In this document: one piece after another, positions 18,556 to 29,334 of the stretch | Layout of the letters: each line of letters opens with the position of its first letter | Numbering within the stretch: the first letter of the stretch is position 1 | NCBI RefSeq assembly: GCF_001594145.1 | Contig: NZ_LVCF01000007.1 | Coordinates: forward strand, 67,558-131,557 | Direction: 5' to 3' | DNA from: Branchiibius sp. NY16-3462-2 | Lineage (GTDB): Bacteria; Actinomycetota; Actinomycetes; Actinomycetales; Dermatophilaceae | Length of the DNA: 64,000 nt | Translations under genes and position numbers: made by a program | Notes under the pieces: generated by a model | What the model saw: only the letters and a program-made list of their open reading frames with translations | Database searches by the model: none | What the model was told of the DNA's origin: nothing

Positions 18556-19962
18556 TCAGGCGGTCGGTGTCGACTCGCCCTTCTCGTCGGCCTCGATCTC
18601 TTCGGCGTCGTCCAGCTCCGCCTCGTCGAGGTCGATGTCCTCGAGCTCGTCGTCGATCTCATCCTCGAGGGCGTCGTCGATCTCGTCCTCGAACTCGGTG
18701 TCCAGGGCGTTGAGGTCTACCGCCTCGCCGTTGGTGTCCTTGATCGTGACCTTCTCCAGCACAGCGGCCAGCGCCTTGCGGCGGCCGACCTCACCCATGA
18801 TCGAGGGGATCTGACCCTGCTGGTCCAGCATCTGTGCGAACTGGTTGGGGTCCAGCCCGTACTGGCCGGCGCTGGCGATGATGAACTCGATCAGATCCTG
18901 CTGTCCGACCTCCACCTTCTCGTCCTGGGCGATGCGGTCCAACACGAACTGGGTCTGGATCTGCTTGCGGGTCGACTCGGTGACCTCGGCGCGGTGCTCG
19001 TCGTCCTCAAGGCGTTCCTCACCCTCCAGGTGCGAGTGAACCTCAGCCTCGATGAGCGCCTCGGGGACCGGAAGGTCCAAGGTGTCCAGCAGGTGGTCCA
19101 GGACCTTGTCGCGAGCCTGGACGCCCTGCTCCATCTTCTTACCTCGCTCGACCTGCTCACGGATCGCCGAGCGCAGTTCGTCCAGGTTCTCGTAGTCACC
19201 GGAGACGGTGGTCGCGAAGTCGTCGTCGAGCTCCGGCAGCGTGCGCTCGGAGACTGAGTTGACGGTCACCGTGATGGCGGCGTCCTCGCCCTCGTGCTCG
19301 CCACCGATCAGCGGGGAGGTGAAGTCCTTGGTGTCACCTGCCGACAGGCCGATGACCGCCTCGTCCAGACCGTCGAGCATGTTGCCCGCACCGATCAGGT
19401 AGTCGACGGCGGCAACGTCGTCGATCTCTTCGCCGCCGATCTCGGCGCGCAGGCCGATGTTGACCGTGTCGCCGTCCTGGGCGGCGCGGTCGACGGCGGC
19501 CACGGTGCCGAACCGCTCACGCAAAGCGTCCAACTCGGCATTCACGTCGTCGTCGCTGATCGACACCGGGTCGACCTCGACGGTGACGTCCTCGAAAGCG
19601 GGCAACTCGAATTCGGGGACGACGTCGACCTCGACGGTGAAGCTCAGGTCGTCACCGTCCGCCGCGGGAACCGCAGTGACATCGACCTCGGGCTGACCGA
19701 TGGGCTGGATCTCCTGCTGGTCGACAGCGTCACTGTAGAACTGCGGCAGGGCCTCGTTGACCGCCTCCTGGACGACCGCGCCGCGGCCGACCCGCTGGTC
19801 GATGATCCGCGCAGGAACCTTGCCCTGCCGGAAACCGGGCACCTGCACCTGGCTGGCGATCGTCGCGTACGCGGCGTCGAGGCTGGGCTTCAGCTCCTCG
19901 AACGGCACGTCGATGGTGAGCTTGACCCGGGTGGGGCCGACATGTTCTACGGCACTCTTCAC
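18556..19962 (-). CDS. tig: Trigger factor (ribosome-associated chaperone)
   Basis: Binds the ribosome exit tunnel and helps nascent chains fold; it contains a peptidyl-prolyl isomerase domain. From the GTG at 19962 there are 468 residues. The start gives VKSAVEHVGPTRVKL, the usual family opening, and a TTGGAG Shine-Dalgarno sequence lies eight bases upstream. The ribosome-binding signature GFRQGKVP is near residues 48-55. The FKBP-type PPIase region follows, then the long helical substrate-binding arms. The C-terminal 60 residues are an extremely acidic Asp/Glu tail, an extension commonly seen in actinobacterial trigger factors. Confidence 0.96.
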   Translation of the reverse strand: MKSAVEHVGPTRVKLTIDVPFEELKPSLDAAYATIASQVQVPGFRQGKVPARIIDQRVGRGAVVQEAVNEALPQFYSDAVDQQEIQPIGQPEVDVTAVPAADGDDLSFTVEVDVVPEFELPAFEDVTVEVDPVSISDDDVNAELDALRERFGTVAAVDRAAQDGDTVNIGLRAEIGGEEIDDVAAVDYLIGAGNMLDGLDEAVIGLSAGDTKDFTSPLIGGEHEGEDAAITVTVNSVSERTLPELDDDFATTVSGDYENLDELRSAIREQVERGKKMEQGVQARDKVLDHLLDTLDLPVPEALIEAEVHSHLEGEERLEDDEHRAEVTESTRKQIQTQFVLDRIAQDEKVEVGQQDLIEFIIASAGQYGLDPNQFAQMLDQQGQIPSIMGEVGRRKALAAVLEKVTIKDTNGEAVDLNALDTEFEDEIDDALEDEIDDELEDIDLDEAELDDAEEIEADEKGESTPTA

Positions 19963-20066
19963 TGCTGCGATCTCCAAGTTGAGTTCGGGGTGGGCATCAG
20001 AGGTTGCTCTGACATCAATCCGGACGACCGATCAGTGGCCGTCACACCAAGAGACCATGCTAACGG

Positions 20067-20140
20067 TCGGGGTAGCCGGATTCGAACCGGCGGCCTTCCG
20101 CTCCCAAAGCGGACGCGCTACCAAGCTGCGCCATACCCCG
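20067..20140 (-). tRNA. tRNA-Pro(TGG)
   Basis: On the minus strand the acceptor cggggta pairs with tacccccg-type bases at 20068-20074. The anticodon loop TTTGGGA within tccgc/gcgga gives anticodon TGG. The T-arm is GGTTCGAATCC. The 3' CCA is not encoded (CCG follows). It lies upstream of tig on the same strand. Confidence 0.95.
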
Positions 20141-20256
20141 CGGCTGATCGCCCGTTTTGGGTGGTACGACCTGCGGGCAGTAGGCTAACCGCTCGGCAGA
20201 TCCAGCCAGTGACCGGGCTCCCATCGCAGGCCCGGAACGCACCGCAGATCAGCCAC

Positions 20257-20330
20257 GCGGGTGTAGCTCAATGGTAGAGCCCCAGTCTTCCAAACTGGCT
20301 ACGCGAGTTCGATTCTCGTCACCCGCTCCA
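20257..20330 (+). tRNA. tRNA-Gly(TCC)
   Basis: Acceptor gcgggtg (20257-20263) pairs with cacccgc (20320-20326). The anticodon loop CTTCCAA in ccagt/actgg gives TCC. The T-loop is ttcgatt and the 3' CCA (20328-20330) is encoded. Confidence 0.95.
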
Positions 20331-20424
20331 GCATTGTTGCGTTTCCGTTGTCCACTGCATCTCACGCGGCGTATACACCACATCTCAGTTCGCGCAATAC
20401 CCTTCCGTTCGTCGTCATCCTGGG

Positions 20425-20441
20425 GTTGACTGGTGGTCAAC
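20425..20441 (+). promoter_or_regulatory. Inverted repeat upstream of the antitoxin-like gene
   Basis: gttgac-tggtg-gtcaac is a perfect 6-bp dyad with a 5-bp spacer, 58 bp before the ATG at 20499. It contains TTGACT, which could be a -35 element. No convincing -10 follows at 17 bp. It may be an operator; evidence is weak. Confidence 0.3.
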
Positions 20442-20498
20442 TCCATCCGGAGGCATCAGGACCGCCGTTCGGGGCGGAGAACGACGAAGGAGAACAAC

Positions 20499-20711
20499 AT
20501 GGGATTGCTTGACGACGCCAAGGACAAGCTCGAAGAGGCCAAGGACAAGGTCGAGGAGTTCATCCACGAGCACAAGGACGAGGCCAACGACTCCGTTGAG
20601 AAGGCCGGGGACTTCGTGGACGAGAAGACCGGCGGCAAGTACGCCGACAAGGTCGACCAGGCGCAGTCCTTCGCCAAGGAGCAGGTTGACAAGCTCGACG
20701 GCCCGAACTGA
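20499..20711 (+). CDS. MT0933-type antitoxin-like small protein
   Basis: A 70-residue, highly charged, helical protein beginning MGLLDDAKDKLEEAKDKVEE and containing KAGDFVDEKTGGKYADKVDQ. This matches my recollection of the MT0933_antitox family (Rv0909-like). Rv0909 is paired with an SRPBCC-fold toxin, Rv0910; no such gene is nearby, so the protein is an orphan here. Many such orphans may be general stress proteins. The start follows AAGGAG at a good distance; upstream in-frame codons lack support. A strong terminator follows directly. Confidence 0.75.
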   Translation: MGLLDDAKDKLEEAKDKVEEFIHEHKDEANDSVEKAGDFVDEKTGGKYADKVDQAQSFAKEQVDKLDGPN

Positions 20712-20726
20712 GCCGTAGACGCCACG

Positions 20727-20758
20727 AAGGAGGGCCGGGAATCATCCCGGCCCTCCTT
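20727..20758 (+). terminator. Strong hairpin terminator after the antitoxin-like gene
   Basis: aaggagggccggga (20727-20740), loop atca, and its exact complement (20745-20758) form a 14-bp stem followed by TC. It lies 15 bp past the stop and between convergent genes, so it can end transcription both ways. Confidence 0.85.
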
Positions 20759-20784
20759 TCCGCGTGCGTAGCGCGCGGCGGCGG

Positions 20785-21882
20785 TCAGTTACGCCAGAGC
20801 AGCACGATCGCGCGATCGTCGGTCTCCCCCGACCGCGCCGCGGCACACAGCCGACCGGCAGCGCCACTGAATCCCGTGGCAGCGGCGCGGTCGGCCTGGC
20901 CGAGCAACCGGTCAAGACCCTGGAACAGGTCGAACCCGGGTGCTTCGATCACACCGTCGGTGAACAACAACAACGCATCGCCGCGCTCCATGACTCCGTG
21001 GGCGCGCGGGTAGTCCGCCGGACCCTGTTGGTCAAGGACACCCAGGAGAACTCCGCTGGCTCCGGACACCGGTTGCCACCGTCCCCGGCCGGCCTGGAAG
21101 TGCACGGCCGCCGGATGACCCGCGGATCCCACACTGAACTGACCGGTGTCCAGGTCGATCGCCGCGTGGATCGCCGTCGCAAAGCCCTCCGACCACCCCT
21201 GACGCACCAGATGCTGGTTGGCCGAGGGCAGGAAGCGGTCGGGTTCGACCGCGCCAAGCAGACCCGACAGCGCTCCGCCCAGCAGCAGCGACCGGCTGCC
21301 GGCCGTGCAGCCCTTACCCGACACATCCACGACCGCGATCTCCAGCGTGCTGGTCGTGGGGCAGTCGGCGACCACGAAGTCACCGGAGAAACTGTCGCCG
21401 TGCGCCGGAGCGATGCACGAGTCAAGGTTCCAGCCGCAAGGCAGCACCGGCAGGCGCCCCTGCGCCCGCAGCCGCTCGCGCAGGTCGACCAACATGGAGG
21501 TACCGACTGCCGCCGGGATGCCGACCTCGCCGCGACGACGGTCCGCGACCAGCAGAACCCCCATTGTCACCGCGAGCACCACCAGGAAACTGCCCACCGT
21601 GTGTTTGGGAGCCTCCGGCACCAGACTGCTGGCCACACCGGCCGCGCCGAGCGCTATGTAGCTGGCCAGGAGCTGCGTGCCGTGCAGCAACGTTGCAGCG
21701 GCCACCGCGACGAAGACGAACGCGGCGTAGGACACAGAATGGGGAAAGCGCACCACGAGTGCCGTGATCGATGCCGTCAGAACGACGATGATCGCCGTCA
21801 TCGCCCAGGCACGGGTCGGGCGTGCCGTTGCCGCGTCCCGACCGAGCAGGCGGCGTGGCGCGAGCGCCGCGTCGATAACCAT
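20785..21882 (-). CDS. Membrane-bound PP2C/SpoIIE-type phosphatase (RsbU-like)
   Basis: A 365-residue protein with four hydrophobic helices in the first 115 residues and a SpoIIE/PPM phosphatase domain from about residue 140 to the end. Metal-binding positions are visible in FSGDFVV, AVVDVSGKG, LLLFTDGVIEA and TDDRAIVLLW. Such enzymes dephosphorylate anti-anti-sigma factors and so switch on alternative sigma factors. No anti-sigma or sigma gene is adjacent, so its partner is elsewhere. The upstream 90 bp are unusually AT-rich for this genome, consistent with a promoter. Convergent with the antitoxin-like gene. Confidence 0.88.
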   Translation of the reverse strand: MVIDAALAPRRLLGRDAATARPTRAWAMTAIIVVLTASITALVVRFPHSVSYAAFVFVAVAAATLLHGTQLLASYIALGAAGVASSLVPEAPKHTVGSFLVVLAVTMGVLLVADRRRGEVGIPAAVGTSMLVDLRERLRAQGRLPVLPCGWNLDSCIAPAHGDSFSGDFVVADCPTTSTLEIAVVDVSGKGCTAGSRSLLLGGALSGLLGAVEPDRFLPSANQHLVRQGWSEGFATAIHAAIDLDTGQFSVGSAGHPAAVHFQAGRGRWQPVSGASGVLLGVLDQQGPADYPRAHGVMERGDALLLFTDGVIEAPGFDLFQGLDRLLGQADRAAATGFSGAAGRLCAAARSGETDDRAIVLLWRN

Positions 21883-21978
21883 GTTCGGAAACTACGATGT
21901 GCGAGGCCGGTGAAAATAGTTTCTTTACTGTGTTCTTAACTCACCGAGACGCAACCTGGAATCAGCCCCGACAAGCAT

Positions 21979-22446
21979 TCACCCCTGCGGAGGCAGCGCG
22001 CCGGACTCCTCGTATGCCGCCACTTCGGCCAGCCGCCGCGCATGCCGCTCGACACCGGAGAACGGCGTTTCCAGAAAGATCTTGGTCATCGCCTTTGCCT
22101 GCTCCAACGTCGTGAAGCGACCCCCGAAGGAGATGATCTGCGCGTCGTTGTGCTCCCGGGCCAGTTGGGCCAGTTCGGTGGTGTAGCACAGCGCCGCCCG
22201 GATGCCTTTGACCTTGTTCGCGGCCATCTGCTCACCGTTGCCGGAACCGCCCAGCACGATCCCGAGCGACCCCGGGTCGGCGGCGACCGCCTCCGCTGCG
22301 CGCAGCACGCAGACGGGGTAGTCGTCCTCGGCGTCGTATTCCACGGGACCGTGGTCGACCACCTCGTAACCCTCCCCCGGCAACCAGGCAACCAGTGCCC
22401 GTTGCAGGTCGTACGCCGCATGGTCGCCGCCCAGATGAACTCGCAT
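21979..22446 (-). CDS. rpiB: Ribose-5-phosphate isomerase B
   Basis: Interconverts ribose 5-phosphate and ribulose 5-phosphate in the pentose phosphate pathway. From the ATG at 22446 (MRVHLGGDHAAYDL) there are 155 residues, close to mycobacterial RpiB; the longer upstream frame runs into the nitroreductase-like gene and was rejected. GGSGNGEQ (66-73) contains the Glu used as catalytic base in actinobacterial enzymes instead of the Cys of the E. coli type. The anion-hole and phosphate-binding Arg region follow (CYTTELAQLAREHNDA). It lies 23 bp after the next gene upstream. Confidence 0.94.
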   Translation of the reverse strand: MRVHLGGDHAAYDLQRALVAWLPGEGYEVVDHGPVEYDAEDDYPVCVLRAAEAVAADPGSLGIVLGGSGNGEQMAANKVKGIRAALCYTTELAQLAREHNDAQIISFGGRFTTLEQAKAMTKIFLETPFSGVERHARRLAEVAAYEESGALPPQG

Positions 22447-22469
22447 GTTCGCTCCTTGCTCGGGGAAGG

Positions 22470-23096
22470 TCAGGAAAAGTCCGGACCCTTGGTCCGGGTC
22501 CGCTTCAACTCGTAGAAACCAGGGGTGCTGGCCACCAGCACGCAGCCGTCCCAGAGCTTGCCGGCGGCCTCCCCCTTGGGGGCCGGCGTGACCACGGGGC
22601 CGAAGAACGACGTACCGGCGACGCTGACAACGGGGGTGCCCACGTCCTCGCCGACCAACGCGATCGCCCGCTTGTGGGAGGACCGCAGGGCGACGTCCAC
22701 CTCGTCGCCGGGCACGTTGTCGTAGGCGTCGATCAGTTCGGGCGGCAGGCCGACGTCGGCGAGGGATTCGACGACCACGGCCCGAAGGTCGTCCGCGTCC
22801 TTGCCGCGGCCGCCGGGGTGCAGACGGGTGCCGATGGCGTCGTACAACTGCTTCTTCACCTCTTCGCCGTGGGCCAGCGCCGCGGCAATGACCACCCGCA
22901 CGGGGCCCCAACCGCGGTCGAGCATGGCCCGATAGTCCGGCGGCAGGTCCCGGCCCTCGTTCAGGACCGACAGGCTCATGACCGACCAGGTCACGTTGAT
23001 ATCGCGGACCTTCTCGACTTCCATCAGCCAGCGCGAGGTCATCCAGGCCCACGGGCACAACGGGTCGAACCACATCTCAACGTTCTCGGTAGTCAC
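22470..23096 (-). CDS. DsbA-fold, mycothiol-dependent nitroreductase-like protein (Rv2466c family)
   Basis: A thioredoxin/DsbA-fold protein of 208 residues from the GTG at 23096; a GTG at 23114 would add six residues. Homology to Rv2466c is clear by recall: WFDPLCPW near the N-terminus, TSRWLMEVEKVRDI, GPVRVVIAA, GEDVGTP, FFGPV and FELKRTRT-like endings. Rv2466c is a mycothiol-dependent reductase in oxidative-stress defence that also activates nitro-prodrugs. The active-site motif here reads CPWA, so the second Cys is missing. It sits between rpiB (same strand) and divergent pepN. Confidence 0.85.
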   Translation of the reverse strand: MTTENVEMWFDPLCPWAWMTSRWLMEVEKVRDINVTWSVMSLSVLNEGRDLPPDYRAMLDRGWGPVRVVIAAALAHGEEVKKQLYDAIGTRLHPGGRGKDADDLRAVVVESLADVGLPPELIDAYDNVPGDEVDVALRSSHKRAIALVGEDVGTPVVSVAGTSFFGPVVTPAPKGEAAGKLWDGCVLVASTPGFYELKRTRTKGPDFS

Positions 23097-23182
23097 CGCC
23101 CCATCGTGCCGCACCGGGTGCGCGACCGCACCACCGGAACGGCAGGCGGATGCCGACGCAGCTGCGTGACAGGATGATCAGC

Positions 23183-25762
<2,580 letters not shown>

Positions 25763-25769
25763 CCGCTGG

Positions 25770-27932
25770 TCAGTCGCCTTCGGCGCGGCGCACTGCGTCG
25801 TTGACCTTGCGCAGCAGTTTCTTGCCGCGTCGGGAGCGCATGACGTCGCCCAGGAGCAGGGGACGGCGGTCCGGCCCGGCAATCGGTAGCCGCCAGTTCG
25901 GGTACTCGTCGTTGGTGCCGGGCTGGTTGATCGTGCGCACATCCCCGACCAGGTCGTTGACCGAGACACCCAACAACCGACTGGGCGCCGCGGCGAGGTA
26001 GACATACAGCGCCTCGACGATGTCCTCGATCGAGGCGTCCTGCCCAAGCAGTCCTGCCCCGCGCAACGCCGACACCATGGCATCGCGCTGCGCGCTGTCC
26101 TCAGCCAGCTCCTCCGACCAGTCGCGGGTCAGCAGGCCGAGCCGGCGGCGGACCTGCAGGTGCTCACCCTGCAGATAACCGGCGGTAGGCGGCAGATCAT
26201 GCACGGTGACCGTCGCGAGCGCCAGCTTGCGGTATGTGGCCGGCGGCCGCGGCGTGCGGCCGTCCTGTTGCCTCTCGAACCAGAGGACCGACGTACCCAA
26301 CAGGCCTCTGTCCGTGAGGTAGTCGCGCACGTTGGGCGCCACAGTGCCCAGGTCCTCCCCCACGACGACCGCACCCGCCCGGTGGGCCTCGAGCACCAGG
26401 ACGCTGATCATCGCCTCGTGGTCGTAGCGCACGTAGGTGCCATCGGTCGGCTTCATCCCCTGCGGGATCCACCACAGCCGGAACAGGCCCAGGATGTGGT
26501 CGATGCGCAACCCGCCAGCCATCGCAAGAGTCGTGCGCAGCATGTCCCGCAGCGGCCGATACGCTTGCTGCTCAAGGCGATCGGGGCGCCACGGCGGTTG
26601 GCTCCAGTCCTGTCCGAGCTGGTTGTAGTCATCCGGCGGCGCGCCCACGGACACGCCCGCAGCGAAGATCTCCGGACCGGCCCACACCTCGGCGCCACCG
26701 GGGTGCACACCGACGGCGATGTCGTGCACAACCCCGACGCGCATCCCGGCGGCCCGGGCCTCCCGATGCGCACTGGCGAGTTGGTCCTGCACGACCCACT
26801 GCAACCAGCAGTGGAAATCGACCTCGTCGGCCAGTTCGGTGCGGGCGGCGGCCACGGCGTCGCTACGGGGGTCGTGCAATTCCCTGGGCCACTGACCGGC
26901 GGGGAGGCCGTGTTTCTCGGCCAAAGCGCACCAGGTCGCGAAGTCGATCAGCGCCTGCCCCTCGCGGGCGCAGAACGCGGCGAAGTCGCGGGAGTGCCGC
27001 CCGCTGCGCTGGCCGCGGTGCAGCACGCGTAGGGCCGCACGCTTGGCCGCCCAGGCCGCATCGCGGTCCAGGAAGTCGAATTCGTTCAACCGTCGCGCAT
27101 CGTCGGCGTGCCATTCGATCAGTTGCCGCTCGGCGGCACCGAGGTAGCCGATGTCGGCCACTTCTTCCACCCGGATGTAGATCGGGTTGACGAACCGGCG
27201 CGAGGTCGGCAGATACGGAGAGGGTTCCATCGGCGCGATCGGCTCGGCGGCGTGCACCGGATTGACCAGCAGGAAGTCGGCTGCGTTGCTGGCCGCCCAC
27301 GTCCCCAGCTCCGCCAGGTCAGCAGCATCGCCCAGTCCCCACGACCGCTCGGAGCGCACGGAGTACACCTGGGCGGCCAGACCCCAGGCCGGTTGCTGCG
27401 CCAGGGAATCGGGCAGGTCCAGGGTGTTCGGGGCGACGATCACCTCGGCGGTCTGCGGCGGCTGCCCCGCGATCTTCACCTCCAGGAGGTGATACCCGGT
27501 CGGCAGGTCACCCGGGAGGGCCACCGCCGCCTCGCCGATGAGGACCTTGTCGATCGTCAGCGGCTCCACGACGTGCTCGACGGTGCGAACGGGCACTGTG
27601 CCCCCGTCCTCCAGACGGACCTGGGCGGTGAACTGTTCGCCGTGCGGCAGGTGGATCAGGACCGTCGGCGTCCACCCTTCCCGGGCGACAACGACCGGGG
27701 GCAACGTACGGCGCCAGGCGGCGGAGCGTTGATCCTCCAGTGCCGCCCGGGCTGACTCGTCATCACTCACCACGACACCGAGCGCGCCCAGCACCGCCCG
27801 GATGGTGTCGCTGCCGACCTGCACATGGTTGCCGGTCCAGTCGTGGTACTCGGTCGCGACCCCGCACACACCGGCCAGTTCCAGCAGCGCTGCAGAGGGT
27901 TTCGGGTCAGTGGTCGTGCTGTCGGCCGCCAT
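25770..27932 (-). CDS. malQ: 4-alpha-glucanotransferase (amylomaltase)
   Basis: A GH77 enzyme that transfers alpha-1,4-glucan segments between maltodextrins. It has 720 residues, as expected for the actinobacterial form with an N-terminal extension of about 160 residues. GH77 core text is clear: NPVHAAEPIAPMEPSPYLPTSR, MRVGVVHDIAVGVHPGGAE, then LRIDHILGLFRLWWIPQG with the nucleophile Asp region, VVVGEDLGTV with the acid/base Glu, and TVHDLPPTAGYLQG. It is convergent with pepN (7 bp apart) and divergent from the MscS gene. With the GH13 glucosidase at 29331 it suggests maltodextrin use. Confidence 0.95.
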   Translation of the reverse strand: MAADSTTTDPKPSAALLELAGVCGVATEYHDWTGNHVQVGSDTIRAVLGALGVVVSDDESARAALEDQRSAAWRRTLPPVVVAREGWTPTVLIHLPHGEQFTAQVRLEDGGTVPVRTVEHVVEPLTIDKVLIGEAAVALPGDLPTGYHLLEVKIAGQPPQTAEVIVAPNTLDLPDSLAQQPAWGLAAQVYSVRSERSWGLGDAADLAELGTWAASNAADFLLVNPVHAAEPIAPMEPSPYLPTSRRFVNPIYIRVEEVADIGYLGAAERQLIEWHADDARRLNEFDFLDRDAAWAAKRAALRVLHRGQRSGRHSRDFAAFCAREGQALIDFATWCALAEKHGLPAGQWPRELHDPRSDAVAAARTELADEVDFHCWLQWVVQDQLASAHREARAAGMRVGVVHDIAVGVHPGGAEVWAGPEIFAAGVSVGAPPDDYNQLGQDWSQPPWRPDRLEQQAYRPLRDMLRTTLAMAGGLRIDHILGLFRLWWIPQGMKPTDGTYVRYDHEAMISVLVLEAHRAGAVVVGEDLGTVAPNVRDYLTDRGLLGTSVLWFERQQDGRTPRPPATYRKLALATVTVHDLPPTAGYLQGEHLQVRRRLGLLTRDWSEELAEDSAQRDAMVSALRGAGLLGQDASIEDIVEALYVYLAAAPSRLLGVSVNDLVGDVRTINQPGTNDEYPNWRLPIAGPDRRPLLLGDVMRSRRGKKLLRKVNDAVRRAEGD

Positions 27933-27963
27933 GATGCAAGTTTGTCAGAGCCCAGGGACCAAG

Positions 27964-28908
27964 ATGGGTGCCATGCGTGTCTTGGACTGGCTCTGGCGGC
28001 TCGATGACAACCAGGTCAGTGGCCAACCCCTTCACGAGTGGCTGCTTCACACCGGTCTGCTCATCGTCATCGTCATCGCTTTCGGCGTGGCTGTCCGCTG
28101 GCTGATCTACCGGGCGATCAATCGTGGTGTACGGGTGATGCAGAACAACCAGGAGCGCCGCGGCGGCCCCAGCGGGCAGCGGATCGTCCGCCCCGCAGAT
28201 GAATTGGAGACCGAACGGCGCAAACAGCGCGCGCTGACGGTGGGTGCGTTGCTGAAGTCGGTCACGACCGTCGTCACCGCCGTGGTCATCGCACTGACCG
28301 TCCTGGCCATGCTCGGAGTGCCCCTCGCGCCGCTGGTCACGACCGCCGGCGTCGGTGGTGTGGCCCTCGGCTTCGGCGCGCAGAGTCTGGTCAAGGACTA
28401 CCTGTCCGGTATCACCATGATCATCGAGGACCAGTACGGCGTGGGCGACGTCATCGACACGGGCCAGGCCATCGGCACCGTCGAGGAAGTGACGCTGCGG
28501 ATCACCCGTCTGCGAGACGCGCAGGGCGTGGTCTGGTACGTCCGCAACGGGGAGATCCTGCGCCTGGGCAACAAGTCCCAGGGCTGGGCCAACACGCGGG
28601 TGGATATGCCCATCCGTTACGACCAGGACGTCGAGAAGGCGCTGGGGGTCCTGCGGGGCGTTGCGGCCGACTTCGCTGCCGACGAGACGTGGAACGCCGT
28701 CCTGGTTGACCAACCCGATGTTGTGGGCGTCGACTCGGTCGCCGGTGGTGCGGTGACCCTGACCACCATCCTGTCCTGCCTGCCGGGGCAGCAACTGCCC
28801 GCGGCCCGCGAGTTCCGGACCCGTGTGAAGGTCGCCATGGATAACGCCGGTATCGTCATGGCGACCACTCCCCCGGCGACCGGCGCGACACCCCCGACCG
28901 GTTCGTGA
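27964..28908 (+). CDS. MscS-family mechanosensitive ion channel
   Basis: A 314-residue membrane channel that opens under membrane tension and protects against hypo-osmotic shock. Predicted helices: about 24-45, 99-117 and the pore-lining TM3 at 119-150, which carries the Gly/Ala-rich text GVGGVALGFGAQSLVKDYLSG. The beta domain follows (DVIDTGQAIGTVEEVTLRITRLRDAQG) and then the alpha/beta domain. I chose ATG 27964 because AGGGA lies five bases upstream; ATG 27973 is the alternative. Only 31 bp separate it from the divergent malQ start. Confidence 0.92.
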   Translation: MGAMRVLDWLWRLDDNQVSGQPLHEWLLHTGLLIVIVIAFGVAVRWLIYRAINRGVRVMQNNQERRGGPSGQRIVRPADELETERRKQRALTVGALLKSVTTVVTAVVIALTVLAMLGVPLAPLVTTAGVGGVALGFGAQSLVKDYLSGITMIIEDQYGVGDVIDTGQAIGTVEEVTLRITRLRDAQGVVWYVRNGEILRLGNKSQGWANTRVDMPIRYDQDVEKALGVLRGVAADFAADETWNAVLVDQPDVVGVDSVAGGAVTLTTILSCLPGQQLPAAREFRTRVKVAMDNAGIVMATTPPATGATPPTGS

Positions 28909-28935
28909 CATGGACGCCCAAGGGAGACTGGGACA

Positions 28936-29334
28936 GTGACGGACACGTTCTACGACCAGGTCGGCGGCGCGGAGACCTTCCGCAAGTTGGTGACCGCCTT
29001 CTACGAGGGAGTGCGCTCCGATGAGCCCCTCCGCGCGCTCTATCCCGAGGAGGACCTCGAACCTGCCGAGCGGCGACTGCGGATGTTCCTCGAGCAGTAC
29101 TGGGGCGGTCCGACCACCTACTCCCAGGAGCGCGGACATCCTCGCCTGCGCATGCGGCACATGCCGTTTGCGGTCACTCCGGACATGCGCGACCGGTGGT
29201 TGCTGCACATGATGAGTGCGGTCGACAGCCTCGAACTCGACCCGACACACGACCTGATCCTGCGCGACTATCTGACCCGCGCGGCGTACTCCTTGGTGAA
29301 CACCCTCGACGACGAGCAGGAGACCATCTCGTGA
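28936..29334 (+). CDS. glbO: Truncated haemoglobin group II (trHbO)
   Basis: A 132-residue 2-on-2 globin closely resembling mycobacterial GlbO. Key residues align: Tyr23 (B10), Tyr36 (CD1), proximal His75 (F8) in LRMRHMPF and Trp88 (G8). The hallmark FLEQYWGGP is present. Group II globins bind O2 tightly and are linked to oxygen or peroxide/NO chemistry at the membrane. It starts with GTG. Its stop overlaps the GH13 start (GTGA), so the two are cotranslated, an unexpected pairing of a globin with a glucosidase. Confidence 0.96.
   Translation: MTDTFYDQVGGAETFRKLVTAFYEGVRSDEPLRALYPEEDLEPAERRLRMFLEQYWGGPTTYSQERGHPRLRMRHMPFAVTPDMRDRWLLHMMSAVDSLELDPTHDLILRDYLTRAAYSLVNTLDDEQETIS

Noticed and set aside
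27907..29250. 447-codon open frame on the minus strand
   Set aside because: Antisense to the MscS and glbO genes; no domain features.
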